Source: Gambelia wislizenii
Taxonomy: Eukaryota; Chordata; Lepidosauria; Squamata; Crotaphytidae
Reading direction: 5' to 3'
Length of the DNA stretch: 64,000 nt
Assembly (NCBI GenBank): GCA_030847615.1
Contig: JAUMIR010000005.1
Location: 215,248,645-215,312,644, forward strand
This document shows, one piece after another, positions 23,075 through 34,475 of the stretch. The first letter of the stretch is position 1, and the number at the start of each line of letters is the position of its first letter. The notes under the pieces are model-generated. The model worked only from the letters and a program-made list of their open reading frames with translations, was not told where the DNA came from and did no database searches. A program made the translations under genes and the position numbers.

Positions 23075-23147
23075 TAAGCTTTCTAACCATTGTTAGCCAC
23101 CTTGAATCCCTATATTGGGAGAAAGGCAGGATAACAACAACAACCCT
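23075..23147 (+). mobile_element. L2-type LINE 3' tail fragment
   Basis: GTTAGCCACCTTGAATCCC, then GGGAGAAAGGCAGGATAAC and an (AAC)n tail, is the characteristic end of L2. Only the tail remains. Confidence 0.6.
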
Positions 23148-23184
23148 GCTTACCTGCCTAGGATGCTTTAGGTGGATTTCCTGC

Positions 23185-23260
23185 ACTGAGATGGGGTTTG
23201 GACTTAATGGCCTATAAGGCTCCTTTCAACTCTACGGTTCTATGATTCTATTTTTATTAA
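23185..23260 (+). mobile_element. CR1-type LINE 3' end fragment
   Basis: GGACTTAATGGCC, CCTTTCAACTCTACG and TTCTATGATTCTA are the terminal segment and octamer tail of CR1. The remainder of the element is absent. Confidence 0.7.
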
Positions 23261-23337
23261 TTGGTTAAATTAATTGATTAGAACACTTTGGTCAACTAAA
23301 ATGACATCTCAATAAAAGATGCAACAGATATTTGAAC

Positions 23338-23523
23338 TGTTGTTGTTGTGTGCATTCAAGTCATTTTCTGGCAACCCAGAGGTGAACCTATCAGGGTTTT
23401 CTTGGCAAATTTTTTTCAGAGGGGGTTTGCTATTCCCTTCCTCTAAGGCTAAGAGAGTGTGATTTCCCCAGAGTCACACAGAATCCTAATCTAACCCTCA
23501 AACCACTACACTACACTGGCTGC
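23338..23523 (-). mobile_element. tRNA-derived SINE with BovB-like tail
   Basis: On the plus strand it starts with (TGT)n and GTGCATTCAAGTCATT, the inverse of the RTE/BovB-type 3' end. GGTTTTCTTGGCAAA and the AGAGTGTGATTTCCCCAGAGTCAC core follow, and the tRNA-related head in inverse lies near 23490-23523. The A and B boxes are heavily decayed. Mobilisation by BovB is inferred from the shared tail (see 59466-59700). Confidence 0.75.
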
Positions 23524-23524
23524 C

Positions 23525-24240
23525 ATGATTTTTGAATACTAGATATCTAAATTTGATAATTTTATTTATTGACTGACATATTACTTCAGTTCAGGTTCAG
23601 GATAGAACAACCATAGGCAGAGTTTGCCTGTCAATACAATCTGAACATGTCCAGTTCTTCTTCAATTATGGGGAGGACAGTGGATTACATTAACTAATTG
23701 GAGGGAAATAGTGGTTTGGAAGGAAAATGACACACAACAGATTATTTATTTAAGATATTTGAATATCAATTATCTTTATTTTAGAAAGATAATTCTTAAT
23801 ATAGTTCATAATATTAGAAACCAAGGAAATGCAATAAAACCAGCTGATAAAATTACAAAACCACAATGTAACAATAGAATATTTTAAAATAATGAAACTC
23901 TACAGGGGTGGCTGACAGGGTTAGTGATCAGGGAAATACCAAAGCAAACAAAGGAGTCTTTTGTGGGCAGCAGAAACCCCCCCACATTGGGATCATGCCT
24001 AATCTCAAAGGAAAGATTACTGCACATGTTAGGTGTCTTAGTAGAGAAGACTCTTCTCTGTACTGCAGCCATATAAACCTCACTGGATATGGTATGGTAA
24101 GCTGGATCTCCCCCTCAGAGCACAGAGAATATGATGATCTGTCCCAAACAAGGTGGCCTGTTACATAGAGCTTATTTTAGAATTCAAAGGTTCCTGTGGT
24201 TTTGTTTTTATTCCTGGTGTGGGTGGGTGTTCTTATTTGA
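23525..24240. other. No recognisable feature (about 0.7 kb)
   Basis: AT-rich non-coding DNA; no family recognised. Confidence 0.5.
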
Positions 24241-24244
24241 CATA

Positions 24245-25042
24245 CAGCAGGACCCCCGTATGTGCGGGGGATTGGTTCCAGTCCCCAGTGTGGATGTTGA
24301 AATCCGTAGGTAATAGTGAATGCACCCGTAGCAATTCCTGCTACTGAGAGCCATCCCGGGACTGAAAGGAGAAGGGAGGGAGAACTACTACTCCTCTCCT
24401 TTCGCTCCACCCCCATCACCATTGCCACCACTGCGAGCCCTCCCAGCAGAAGGGAGGGGGCAGGCTAGATCCCTCTTCCCTCCTCCCTTTGCCCTTTGAC
24501 CCCGCCACAAACAGAGCTCTCCTGGGGGAAGGGGGGACATGGCATCACTCCTCCCCCTCCCCCCCCCTCACCATTGCTATGCCCCCTGTGACTGGAGCTC
24601 TCTTGGGGGAAGGGATGGGGCAGGAGATCACTCCCCCTCCCCCCACCATCGCATCACTCTCCCCATGGCCAGAGCACTCCTGGGGGAAGGGAGGGGGCAG
24701 GAGATCCCTCCTCCCCTCCTTCTGCCCCTGCCATGGCCCCCACACTGCAAATGGAGCTCTCCCAGGGGAATGGAGGAAGCAGGCTAGATCACTCTTCCCC
24801 CTCCTTTCCCCCCCCCCATTGCCATTACCCCTCTGTGACTGCTGCTCTTCCGGGAGAAGGGAGGGGGCAGGAGATCTCTCCTCTCCCCTTCCCTTTCATC
24901 CCACCATTGTCCCCCTGCAACCAGAGCTCTCCCGCGGGAAGGGAGGGGCAGGAGATTCCCCCCTCGCTTCCATTCCCACCATCGCCAACTGCAGATACTT
25001 GAATCAGTGGTTGGAGAATCAGCAGATGCAGGGATGCTACTG
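24245..25042. mobile_element. Tigger/pogo-like MITE carrying a minisatellite, TSD TA
   Basis: The left end CAGCAGGACCCCCGTATG and right end GATGCAGGGATGCTACTG are inverted repeats of the Tigger-like type, flanked by TA at 24243-24244 and 25043-25044. Adjacent inner segments (GGATGTTGAAATCCGTAGG and GATACTTGAATCAG) also fit. Nearly the whole interior (24340-24995) is a GC-rich tandem repeat. No transposase; the 199-codon frame over it is a low-complexity by-product. Confidence 0.75.
24340..24995. repeat. GC-rich minisatellite, about 80-bp unit, about 8 units
   Basis: The anchor GAGCTCTCCTGGGGGAAGGG recurs, with variation, near 24347, 24434, 24512, 24597, 24673, 24752, 24840 and 24925, a spacing of 76-88 bases. 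Each unit continues as AGGGGGCAGGAGATC, then a C-rich block and a CACCATCGCC-like spacer. Units are diverged from each other. It is purine/pyrimidine-skewed by strand within each unit. Confidence 0.8.
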
Positions 25043-25204
25043 TAAACTGTTTTTAACTGTGTACAAAAGTGGTAGAGAAGTATTTTAATAAATATATACA
25101 TGAAAGTAAGTTGTCTACTTTTTTTCTAGAATCATTTCATTTTTTTATAATTTCTCAATTAAAATATAAATCAGAATATTACTTTTCCTACAAACATATA
25201 TACT

Positions 25205-25990
25205 TATTTACTGAGGTAGAGCCCGTGTTAGTCTAGCAAAAGAGTCTATTCAATTCAATTCAATTCCAAATTTAATTGCTTAAAACCATAGGTCATCACA
25301 ATATAAAACAGAGAGGTTATACAAATATCACATAACAAAATTAAAATATAAGATAAGATATAAAATTTCAAAATTTCCAATACAATTTCTAGTATTACTA
25401 ATATTACTGGTATAAATGAATATATAAGATAAAAGCAAAGTGGCATTAAAACTTCAAACTTTTGGGAATGCAAGTTATAATAACTTGCACGAACTTTAGC
25501 TAATGTCATTTTAAAAGTTGCGGCTCATCTATTAATAATACAATCTTTATTAAAAAGCAAAAATTCTATTTTTTGGCAGATGGACTAATGGCTTTTAATA
25601 GGTAACAACCCCACAAGATATTTTTCTTTAGTTTCCTTTGACAGAGGACAACTAAACAAATAGTGTGGAAGGTTCTCAACTTCACACAGACCATAGCGAC
25701 AACAGTGTAAATGAGATGGGAGTTTAGCTAATCGACCATCCAAAATTGTTGAAGTCATTAACTGAAATCTTGTTAATGTTAGCTCCCTTCTTAAACAAAA
25801 CTTTCCCATTTTAAATAGGTAGTCCTCTGGAACTGGCAAAAGAGTCTAGTAGCACCATAAATAATAACAAGTTTTATTTGGCAAAAGCTTTTAGGGACAG
25901 CAGCCCACCTTATCAGATGCAACTTGCCTGAAAGTGAATTGCTATCCATGAAAGCTTATGCCAAAGTTTTGGTCCTTACATTGCCTTAAG
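25205..25990. repeat. Dispersed repeat split by a LINE fragment
   Basis: GAGGTAGAGCCCGTGTTAG and CTAGCAAAAGAGTCT continue, across the insertion, as AGTAGCACCATAAATAA, AAGCTTTTAGGGACAGCAGC and CCCACCTTATCAGATGC. This is a common interspersed repeat of reptile genomes whose class I cannot assign. The two halves join perfectly if the inserted LINE and one target copy are removed. Confidence 0.5.
25248..25835 (-). mobile_element. LINE 3' fragment with (GAATT)n tail and 12-bp TSD
   Basis: GCAAAAGAGTCT occurs at 25236-25247 and 25836-25847 as an exact 12-bp target duplication. On the minus strand the fragment starts with a LINE ORF C-terminus (about 25835-25588) containing LTRFQLMTSTILDGRLAKL and a zinc-knuckle-like series (CRYGLCEVENLPHYLFSC: cysteines, one histidine, cysteine). 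It then has an AT-rich UTR and a (GAATT)n tail, seen on the plus strand as ATTCAATTCAATTC at 25248-25265. This tail differs from the L2, CR1 and BovB tails in the window, so it is another LINE lineage; I cannot name it with confidence. Confidence 0.8.
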
Positions 25991-26574
25991 ATTCTTTGTT
26001 CTTAATTTTCAGTGAGATAGCTGTACTCACCTGTTCCAGCATAAAAAGAAAAAGAAGGTCTTCTGCACCTCTAATTTAGGGCTCCTCCAGAAGGCCAATA
26101 CTCCCAGTAAATATCAGGCTATTCTGTTCCTGGGTTACAGACTTTGCAGCAGTTGTTCTCACCACCATTTCCAGTTATGTTGTAAATATACAAGTGTTTC
26201 GGGTCCTTCTGGAGGTATGATGAGTGGTAGTGTGGACAAGATTTCCTTCCCTCCCTGTCCTCCCCCATGCAACATGTCATCAAGGGGACACTCAGAGCTC
26301 CAGGAGGAATTAATGAAATGGATCCTGACATGAGAAGCTACCCCTGCTGATACTGGGATCTCCTGGGATTAAAAAAAAATCTATCTTCTACCCTTCAAAA
26401 ACCTCAGCTGGTCTCAGAAATTTGCAGGAAATAGACCAGATTAGGAGGTAAGTCATTTGGATATTCCCCAAAAAAAAACCCAACACCTTGATTCATACAG
26501 ATACAACTCCTGAGGCTTTTTATCAGTCCAGATGAACCTCAGTTTAACAGATTTATTTTATCCTGACTGGAAAC
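25991..26574. other. No recognisable feature (about 0.6 kb)
   Basis: Non-coding; A-runs near 26370 and 26471. No family recognised. Confidence 0.45.
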
Positions 26575-26576
26575 TA

Positions 26577-26829
26577 CAGTAGGACCCCCATATCCACTGA
26601 TTCATTATCCACTGATTCAATTATCCACAGGACACAAAATAACACACCTACCATACAGTTTTCCTAGAACATGTGTCCTCTCTAGCCATTTTCTAGGTCC
26701 TCCAAGGCAACTCTATGGTATTTTAAACTGGAACTCCCATTATTCTCAATGGTGTTCACTATTATCCATGGTTTTCTGTATCCATGCCCCCACCAGAACC
26801 AATCCCCAGCAAATATGGGGGTCCAACTG
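26577..26829. mobile_element. Tigger/pogo-like MITE, 253 bp, TSD TA
   Basis: Left end CAGTAGGACCCCCATATCC and right end ATATGGGGGTCCAACTG are inverted repeats flanked by TA at 26575-26576 and 26830-26831. TATCCACTGATTCAT is tandemly duplicated at about 26591-26622. The interior carries TGGGGATTGGTTC in inverse near 26790-26815. Non-autonomous. Confidence 0.82.
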
Positions 26830-26831
26830 TA

Positions 26832-29140
26832 GATCCATAAAAACTCATGACAAAATAAATGTTAGTCTGGAAGGTGCCAAAAGGCTCCTTATTTTTTTCT
26901 TTTTGTTGATATTATCACATGACAGTTGTGCAGCATGATTGTCACTCTATAACAACTATGGATGTAACTTATCACATAATGTCATCTCTGTCCCATTTCC
27001 TGTTTATATTCAACTTGTTGTTGGAGCACAGGTTTTGATTGATGGGGATATCCTGTCAATTACTGCCAGTATTGCTATTGATCCACTGATGCTCCAGTGT
27101 GATAGGTCTCTTTTGGTTCAGTTCCAGAATGAGTGCAGTCATATGGTTTGAGGGGGCCTGATTTTCCTCCTCTCCCCTCCTGCTGGCTACTCCAAAGCAG
27201 GCTGACTCAGTGCTGCTTTGGAAAAGCAATTGGGACGGGGGAGAAGAGGAGAATAAGGACCCCTCACGTCACGTGCCTGCACTCATTCCAGGACTGAAAT
27301 GAAGACTATTGCACAAGGGCAGCAGCAGGGGTTTCCAAATGGGCACAGTCATGCAAATGGAAGAGAGGTGTGATAATGAACGTTGTAGGACTGGTGTGTT
27401 CCCATTTCCTTTAGTAACGTCATTGAAGTAAGACACAAGACTGATGTCATAATCTCCATAGTTATTTAGGATAATGAAACAGCTATGTTCATAATAGCAG
27501 TCTATGAAAATTCTATAGTTTGTTCTTTGGCTGGTATTATAGGATAGAGGACAGAGAAATAGCTGTTTGCCCAATGAGACTTTGCATTTGTATTTCTCAG
27601 ATATCCTATACATGGCAGACTGCTTTTCCAACTTACACAAGTTTCAGAAGCAGTATATGATCCGGCATGAAGGTCTGCTCTCCAGGGGGGAAATCCCATT
27701 TGAGCACAACAGGGACTCAGACCTTAACATAGGTCTCTTGGATTGTAGCATTTCTCTCCTACTAAGGTTGCAATTCTATACCCATTTACTGGGCTATACG
27801 CTCCAATGGATTCAATGATACTTACCTCTGATGGAGACGATTGCTAGATAGATAGATATTCATACACATATGCACACATGCACATGTGCACACTCGTGTG
27901 TGTAGGAAGAGAGAGAGAGAGATGAGAGAGAAACAGAGAGACAATCTATCTATCTATCTGTATCTATCATCTTTCTGTCTATGATATTGTACTCTTACTC
28001 TTCATTTCCACCCACAGTGGTATATTTTCTTCTCAGTCTCCTGTATTGTATATGCTGTTTTGGCTTTGCAATTATTCTTGCCAGAGGCTTATTTTATAGG
28101 GCTGAACATCTGTGATCTTCCTATTCAGTGGCATTTTCCCCCTTTTGAAGAAAGAGTCCAGAGCTAATCACCTTGCTGTGGTCATTTGCTACTTCCATCC
28201 AAAATATACTTCATTTGTCTCTCACGGCTGCCTGAACGTCTCTTCAGATTTGTAAAGTGTCAGGGCTTGAGATAGGCTGTAAGCATGCATGTTTGCCTTT
28301 CCCTTTTTAACTGACATTTTGTTTTAGTGTTCCTGGCAAATGTGATTGCTATCGCACAGAGAACCGACAGTAAGGAAAACTAAGTAGCAATCAGAACTCC
28401 TGTGAAATAAGAAAAGTAATGCAGTTAAGCACTGTAAATAGGAAGGGGGAAGAAAGAAAATCAAATCCTCCTTTACATTCTTTTCTTAGTGAAAATGCAA
28501 TGATATTTCTTCCTTTTATCATATTTATATATTTACTGCTGTGAGAAAGCCACAGTGCCTCTCACTGGTAGAGCAAATCACAGGAACCTTGCAGCAGGTA
28601 CAATGACCACAAAGGGAAATATGCTGTAGAACAGGGAGTAGATCAATCCTGCCTTCTCTTCTGAATTGGTTTTCCTCGTTTTTATCATTGGCCCCTGCTG
28701 TGTTCCTTTCTGTCCTTTTTGCCTTTCTATACTTACTACTGTTCCCAGCCTTTTCTGCACCATTTTCTCTCTCTTTCTCTTCATTCCAGCTGTATTCTAC
28801 TCCTGTGGCCAACTTAGCAAGGGCTGTTTAAATCATACCTTCATTGCGCCATCATGTTTGGGAAGCATGAGCTTGGTTTCCTGGATGTTAAACTGAAGTG
28901 CAGTAATGGACATATGGGATTGCAAAATCCATCATCCCCACCCCACATTTGTAGACAGAGAAATTGGGCAAACAATATCACCCACCTTCTAGTCTCTTTT
29001 TCCCCCCTAAGAGTTTTTTAATTTTTCCAGTACTACTGAAAGTGGTAATAGCAGCAACTGTGTTGGCAATCTTGCCACCATTTTTGTCCTTCACAATGCT
29101 CCATACCTAAAGTCACTCCATAACATGGGGAGAGACATTT
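26832..29140. other. No recognisable gene (about 2.3 kb)
   Basis: Non-coding apart from the microsatellite listed separately. Frames of 80-125 codons at 27269-27818 and 28525-28812 show no family signature and overlap on both strands. Confidence 0.4.
27844..27968. repeat. Compound microsatellite GATA / CA / GA / TATC
   Basis: GATAGATAGATA is followed by alternating CACATATGCACA, GTGTGTG, an AGAGAG stretch and finally ATCTATCTATCTGTATC. The GATA and TATC ends are inverse of each other. Confidence 0.9.
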
Positions 29141-29142
29141 TG

Positions 29143-29260
29143 TCATTCTTGCTATTGCAAATTAATTTCAATTTATGGCGACCCTATGAATGACCTATTA
29201 TTATCAGCCAGTCTGATGTCTTGCAAACTCAGGGCTGTGACTTCCTTAAATTAACATAGT
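29143..29260 (-). mobile_element. RTE/BovB-like LINE 3' fragment
   Basis: The plus strand reads TTTATGGCGACCCTATGAATG, then GATGTCTTGCAAACTCAGGGCTGTGACTTCC. This is the inverse of the 3' region seen in the better fragment at 59466-59700. Highly diverged; 5'-truncated. Confidence 0.65.
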
Positions 29261-30660
29261 GGGATAATTTTGGAGAAAATTCTACAGTGCACTTCTTTTC
29301 TAAGGCATTTTTTAAAACAAAAACAAAATCTTAGAATTTTTTCTCACATAAAAGGTCTTCTTATAAATTGTGGCTCAACATAGCTGGAATTCTTCAACAT
29401 TCAGCTCCTAGCTCAGACCATTAAATTATGCAGGCTGATTGTGAATACATTTTTGTTCTAATGAAGATGTTTTTTATATTACTCCTTTTCCACAAGCCCT
29501 ATACTGGATTGGGGGGATAGTCTGTTCAGCTCTGAATAAGAGATGGAGCTAGTGTAACGACTATACCAGTCTTCCAGTTTATCAAAACATTTGTTTCCAG
29601 CATACCATCAGCACCACCCAAGAGGCTTTGCTAGAAACTGATGGTGTGTAGCATTTAGACACCTCCAGACTGCCCAATAATTCCAGTAAATGTGCAGGCT
29701 TTCTGTTTCAGGACATCATGGCTTGTGACAATTGTTTCCACTCCCACATCCAGGTCTGCCCTAAATATACAAGGTTCTTGGCCCTAGTTTGTTGCTGGTT
29801 GTAGCAGAGTTTACTGCTACCCCAACCAGCACATTTCTCTTCACAGAAGAAACTGGATATATGTCTCAAGATTTTCAAAACATAGTTTCTACTAGGGTTT
29901 TTTTTTTAAGCCTCTACATGTATGGTCCCGTGTGTTCTCTTGAGACCTTCTTCAGGGGCTAGTTACAGTTTAGAAATTGCTGGGCCAGGAAACTCTAAAT
30001 GCATTTACTGGACATCTTCTGAGCATCTGGAGACATGTCTCCAGTGAATTTCATTTGATGGTCCTCAGTTTCTGCTCCTGATTCATTTGCTTCTGAGAAA
30101 TGCCAGGATTCAATAGGATGCAGCCATGGCTATTACAGTGGAACCATAGTCCTTTAAAGTTGTAGCATGAAAGGGACCAGAAAAAGTATTGCAAGGGAGA
30201 TGTTATTTGGTGATGTCTTCCCCTTGGGCAACAAAGGACTACAGACTAGCCAAGAGATTGTGGTACAACAAAAGGCCAGACAAACACACAGCCCTATTGT
30301 CTACCACCTTATATCTGAGGTAAATATGAGAAAACCACCTATGAGAATTTTCTTCTCCTTTGAACAGTTTCTACCCCTGAAAAAAAAATTCTATGAAACT
30401 GAATGAGAATGGTCAGGGGGATGTGTGGGAGAAATGTTCAGCTCAGCACTACACTGTTATATCAGAAAGCAAAGGAAAAGGAAAATTAATGTTTTGACTG
30501 CTGATGTCACATCTGTTCATATTTCAAAACAATGCAGAAGCAATGGAAACCTGAGGATGTCTGCTGAGTAGGCAGGGATGTCACAGCCATAACTTGGAAA
30601 AGTTACCTTATGTTAATTTATTGTTTTAAACTAAATAAATAAGTAGTTACCATGACCTCA
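29261..30660. other. No recognisable feature (about 1.4 kb)
   Basis: AT-rich non-coding DNA. No family recognised. Confidence 0.5.
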
Positions 30661-30666
30661 TATTAA

Positions 30667-31314
30667 GGAGATTTTCACACACAGAATCTGTTCCATTACA
30701 GGCATGGAATAGGGTCGCTGAAAGATTTTTCTTTCAGACAACGTTCACGCTGTTCCATGCTCTAAGTGTGACTGCTCTGTTATCTCCCCATGATACAGTA
30801 GTATTCATGGGGAGAAGTTGTTATTAACCACCCGTACCGTTTCTGTAACAGAATCACCAGTTGTGCGAACAGGAGCCCCATTCCTGTTTTGGAATGACAG
30901 CCACAGCAGGGAGGTCTGTGCCGAGCACTTCCGGCCATGAACGGAACATCCAGGTAAGTGGCACCCTTCCCCCTCCCCGCAGGGTTGCTTGTGGTTTTTT
31001 AAAATTTATTTTTACATTTACTGTACTTTCTTGACAGCTGGGGGGGGGGTATTTTTGACAGCTGGGGGGGGGGTATTTTTGAATTTCCCTCCTGCCTGTT
31101 CTCTCGCGAGAACGAGCATGATTTCAGCCAGCTGGTCGTAAAGGCAGCCTTACGATGGCTGCATTTATAGCCGGCCAGCAAGGAGTGTGGGAGCCCATTC
31201 CTGCAGCGGAATGGAGGTAAGTGTGCGAACATTTACCTCCATTCCATTGCAGAAACGGGAGAGGGGCTTGTGGGACAGAAATGGGGCTTTTGCCCCCGGT
31301 GTGGAAATAATTGC
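30667..31314 (+). mobile_element. Foldback DNA transposon, splice-donor subfamily, promoter palindrome intact
   Basis: Begins GGAGATTTTCACACACAG after the flank TAA. The right end is decayed (GTGTGGAAATAATTGC near 31300), so it is approximate. The subterminal TTCTTTCAGACAACGTTC lies near 30728-30745, and the central hairpin CTCCCCATGA...TCATGGGGAG at about 30784-30814. CAGGTAAGTG lies at 30951-30960. A tandem 21-base GGGGGGGGTATTTTTGA-type duplication is at about 31038-31083, and an exact TCTCGCGAGA at 31102-31111. A second palindromic GGAGGTAAGTG / TTACCTCCATTCC pair lies at 31203-31248. Confidence 0.75.
31102..31111. promoter_or_regulatory. TCTCGCGAGA palindrome inside a foldback transposon
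   Basis: Exact match to the TCTCGCGAGA element known from many vertebrate CpG-island promoters. Sister copies show single CpG-decay forms at the same place: TCTCGTGAGA at 16056-16065 and TCTTGCGAGA at 43600-43609. Their agreement shows it belonged to the ancestral element. Activity is not shown by sequence. Confidence 0.6.
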
Positions 31315-32736
31315 AAGGCAACTTCTACATTGTCTTGTTAGAATTCCACATAGCAGCCTCACTTGTTCAGTGTTAAAAATGTAACTTTTTCAAGCTCTTC
31401 TAAACTTTGGCACTCCACAGGTAACCAGAATGTAGTTGAGCAAAAAGAAAAGAAAATATGAAACAAGTATGAATGAAACCCATCCCTTTCCATGCATTTC
31501 ACTACAGAAATCATTTGAGAAGTATTTTGATTATGATAGAGTAAATTTAATGTGATTTAAGACATTGCTCCCCTAAAGTGTGAACACTATAATAATTAAA
31601 CAGACAGTGCATGTGTTAGGTCATATTGATAATAAAAAGAAGCCTTTTTACTTCTTCATACCCATTTCTCACCAGTGAGTAAGTACAACCCACATATCTG
31701 ATATGAGGAAAAATGGCTTGTATCTTTCCCCAAGCAAAATGGGTATCTTAGTTGTCTTAAGCCCTCATGTCTTTCATTTTACAAATTATAATGTATAGGT
31801 AGAGTTAAAACTTACCATCCTTCATAAAATCATTGCTTTCCTGTGTAAGGAAAAGATAAAGAACATATCGTGTGATAAAAGAAGACAGATGACCAGCAGA
31901 AAGCTGACTCCTAGTATAAGACTTGCGAAGGTGGAAGAACAATTTGCTACACAATTAAACTTACAGAAGGACAGAAGGGACAGCAAAACTCATGTCACAT
32001 GCTTCATGTCAGAGCTAAAGATGGTGTCTTTTGATCAATGGAGATATAAGTTCTTGGCGCACACAAAAAAGGTCTAGAGGATTTTTTTAAAAAAAATAGA
32101 TACATCCTCAGGAGTTTGGCTGAACTAAGCACAAGAAAATCAGCTTATCCTGTTTTCCTGCCATGTCTCTAATTTTGAAATGAAAAACCTCCATGTCCTT
32201 TCTCTGATGGCTACATCCTGTCAGTGAACTCTGTAATTGAAAAGGCCACAAAGGGTTCATGCTGCTTAGATAGAGAAAGGCCTTAGGCCTCAAAGTTGCC
32301 AATGCCTTATTAAACCTAATGGAACTTCTGGGTGTTCACTGTCTTTCAGGCTGACAACAGGTTTTTCATTCCTGGAGCTTTTGGTGAAAAGCATACGAGA
32401 AAGTAAATAATTTTTGATATGAAGGAAATTAATTTTCATTTCAGTAGTGAATTTCTAGTTTATTTAATTATTTTGTAGTATTAATTAGGGTAAGCCAGAT
32501 GGTTTTGCTGACGTTTGGGGTACAAATCCAATAAACAAATAAAGTGGAGGATTGCTGGATCTGTAGCAGTTGGTTATTGAGTGGTCTACTAAATATTTCC
32601 TCTAGATGTGCAAATCCATTTCCTTTTTTAAAAAAACAGTGTGGAAATCTACGGTTGGTGAACTTGTGTTTTCCAGCACAAGTAATTCAGTGGCCAAATG
32701 CTGCAAAACAAGCTTAAGCTCTAGTCCTACGTGGAC
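31315..32736. other. No recognisable feature (about 1.4 kb)
   Basis: AT-rich non-coding DNA. Confidence 0.5.
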
Positions 32737-32739
32737 TTA

Positions 32740-33025
32740 GGACTTTATCAGACACAGCAAAAAAGCTCAAGATGATGACATTACTGTACCACAAACAGGT
32801 CCCATTTCAAACATTGTCATCGTCCTCGCATGCTGACTCTCTGCTGCAGCTGCGAATAAGGCATTGCTTTTAATTGACAGGGAGGTCCCATCTATGAAAA
32901 GTGATGCCTTACTCACAGCTGCAGCACAGAGTCAGCACACAAGGATGACATTGTGTGAAAGCGGGACCCATTTGCGGTACTGTAACAGCATCGTCTTGAG
33001 CTTTTTACCATGTCTGATAAAGTCC
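32740..33025. mobile_element. Foldback DNA transposon, 286 bp, TSD TTA
   Basis: GGACTTTATCAGACAC at the start is mirrored by TGTCTGATAAAGTCC at the end, with TTA at 32737-32739 and 33026-33028. Arms are inverted copies: GACTCTCTGCTGCAGCTG against CAGCTGCAGCACAGAGTC. The centre is TTTTAATTGACAGGG with the inverse CCCATCTATGAAAA. No transposase. Confidence 0.88.
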
Positions 33026-33028
33026 TTA

Positions 33029-33868
33029 CTTGAAAATACACCCCACTAAACTCACAGGAAGTACTTCTGAGAAAACATGATTATGGTTGTGCTGTTAGTT
33101 ACCATTTAGTGAAGAAACCAAGTAGCAAAGCTTCTGAGCAAGCTAATCAAATAAGTTTCATATTAAAAATTCAGTGTTTATTCATTAGCAAACAAATATC
33201 CCAGTACTGGTAAGCTAATTGCAACTCTAGTTTCCAATTAAGTTGTCTTTAATAACAACGCTGGGTATAGTTTAATTTCTAATTATTTTATTTAAACCAA
33301 ATAACATTCTTTGCAAAAAAAAAAAAATCTCCTATCTGCTTCTTGCTTTCTTCCTGTATTTGATTAATTCATCTCAGCATTTTGTCTTTAAATTTTGAGA
33401 CAACACAAAAGACAGGAAACAACTTAGAAAGACTGTTATATAATGCCAATTCATTTAAAAAATAATAAGAAGAAAACCACTGATGTGTTTGATGGATACA
33501 TAAAATCTCTATGACTGACAGAAGACATACTGGAGGCCTATAGCAAGGATACCCATAATTAAACCACCAAAAAGAACCGGAGCAAGTAGCAGCATATTTT
33601 ATTTGCCACCAGTCTCATAAAAGTATACTGAGACACCAGATTGAACTGAATCAAAATTATAAGAGAGGTCTCTTTTTAAAATCGGTAGAAACTTGCAATA
33701 GGCTAGCACATACATATATAGAGATTCCCTTTGCTGTTTTTAATGAAGTGATAACAGAAAGTCATTTTTACATTTCAGTGAAACACGAAACAGTTTAATT
33801 CTTCCGAACTCTGTTAGTGCAAATGTATACACCTCCACTATGCAAGAATAGCTCAGAACTTCCTGGAA
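33029..33868. other. No recognisable feature (about 0.8 kb)
   Basis: AT-rich non-coding DNA with an A-run near 33315. Confidence 0.5.
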
Positions 33869-33870
33869 TT

Positions 33871-34114
33871 TGTTGCTGTTGCTGTGTGCCTTCAAGTTGT
33901 TCCTGACTTATGGCAATCCTAAGGCAAATCTATTATGGGGGTGGGGGTTGGCAAGATTTGTTCAGAGACGGTTTGCCCTGAGGCTTTCCCTGGGGCTGAT
34001 GGAGCATGACATGCCTACATTCACTCAATGGGTCTCCATGGCCGAGCAGAGATTTGAACTCTGGTCTTCAAGATTTCTAGTCCAATGCTCAAACTGCTAC
34101 ACCATGTTGGTTCT
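33871..34114 (-). mobile_element. tRNA-derived SINE with BovB-like tail
   Basis: The plus strand shows the inverse tail (TGTTGCTGTTGCTGTGTGCC, TTCAAGTTGTTCCTGACTTA). The core GGCAAGATTTGTTCAGAG and the inverse tRNA-like head follow (GAGATTTGAACTCTGGTCTTC, a decayed B box, then CAAACTGCTACACCATGTTGG). This is the clearest copy of the SINE in the window. Confidence 0.82.
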
Positions 34115-34239
34115 CTCATAGTTTATTTTTGCTATTTCCCCTTTCCTTTAAATGTCTGAATTCATTTTCTACTTTCTTCTAAAATACATATCTTTCAACC
34201 TAATAAGAAATTATTCATGGCATTATACAGTGGAGAGAG

Positions 34240-34475
34240 GAACCATTTGTCACATTTATATCCCAACTTTCTTTCAAAGAGCTCAGGATAACAAATGTGG
34301 TTCTCTTACTTTCCTCTTTCATCCACATGACAACCCTGACAGGCCAGCTGGGTTGAGATATATTGACTAGGTCATGGTCAACCATTGAGCTTTGCAGCTG
34401 AGTGAGTATTTGAACCTGAGTATTCCCTAACCCAGGTTCAAGACTCAAACCTAATACACCACACTACTTTTCATG
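34240..34475 (-). mobile_element. CORE/MIR-like tRNA-derived SINE
   Basis: The inverse of a tRNA-type head lies at about 34400-34470 (TTTGAACCTGAG, then CCTAATACACCACACTAC). It is preceded by a GGTCATGGTCAACC core-like segment and a TTTATATCCCAACTTTC tail of L2 type. It differs in tail from the BovB-tailed SINE at 33871. Diverged; ends are approximate. Confidence 0.55.

Noticed and set aside
24340..24995. Regularly spaced repeats, CRISPR-like
   Set aside because: Units are long, diverged and without constant repeats plus unique spacers; vertebrate context.
24489..25088. 199-codon proline/serine-rich frame
   Set aside because: It is the translation of the GC-rich minisatellite; low complexity.
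34020..34110. tRNA gene
   Set aside because: The tRNA-like head is part of a SINE; cloverleaf is not preserved.
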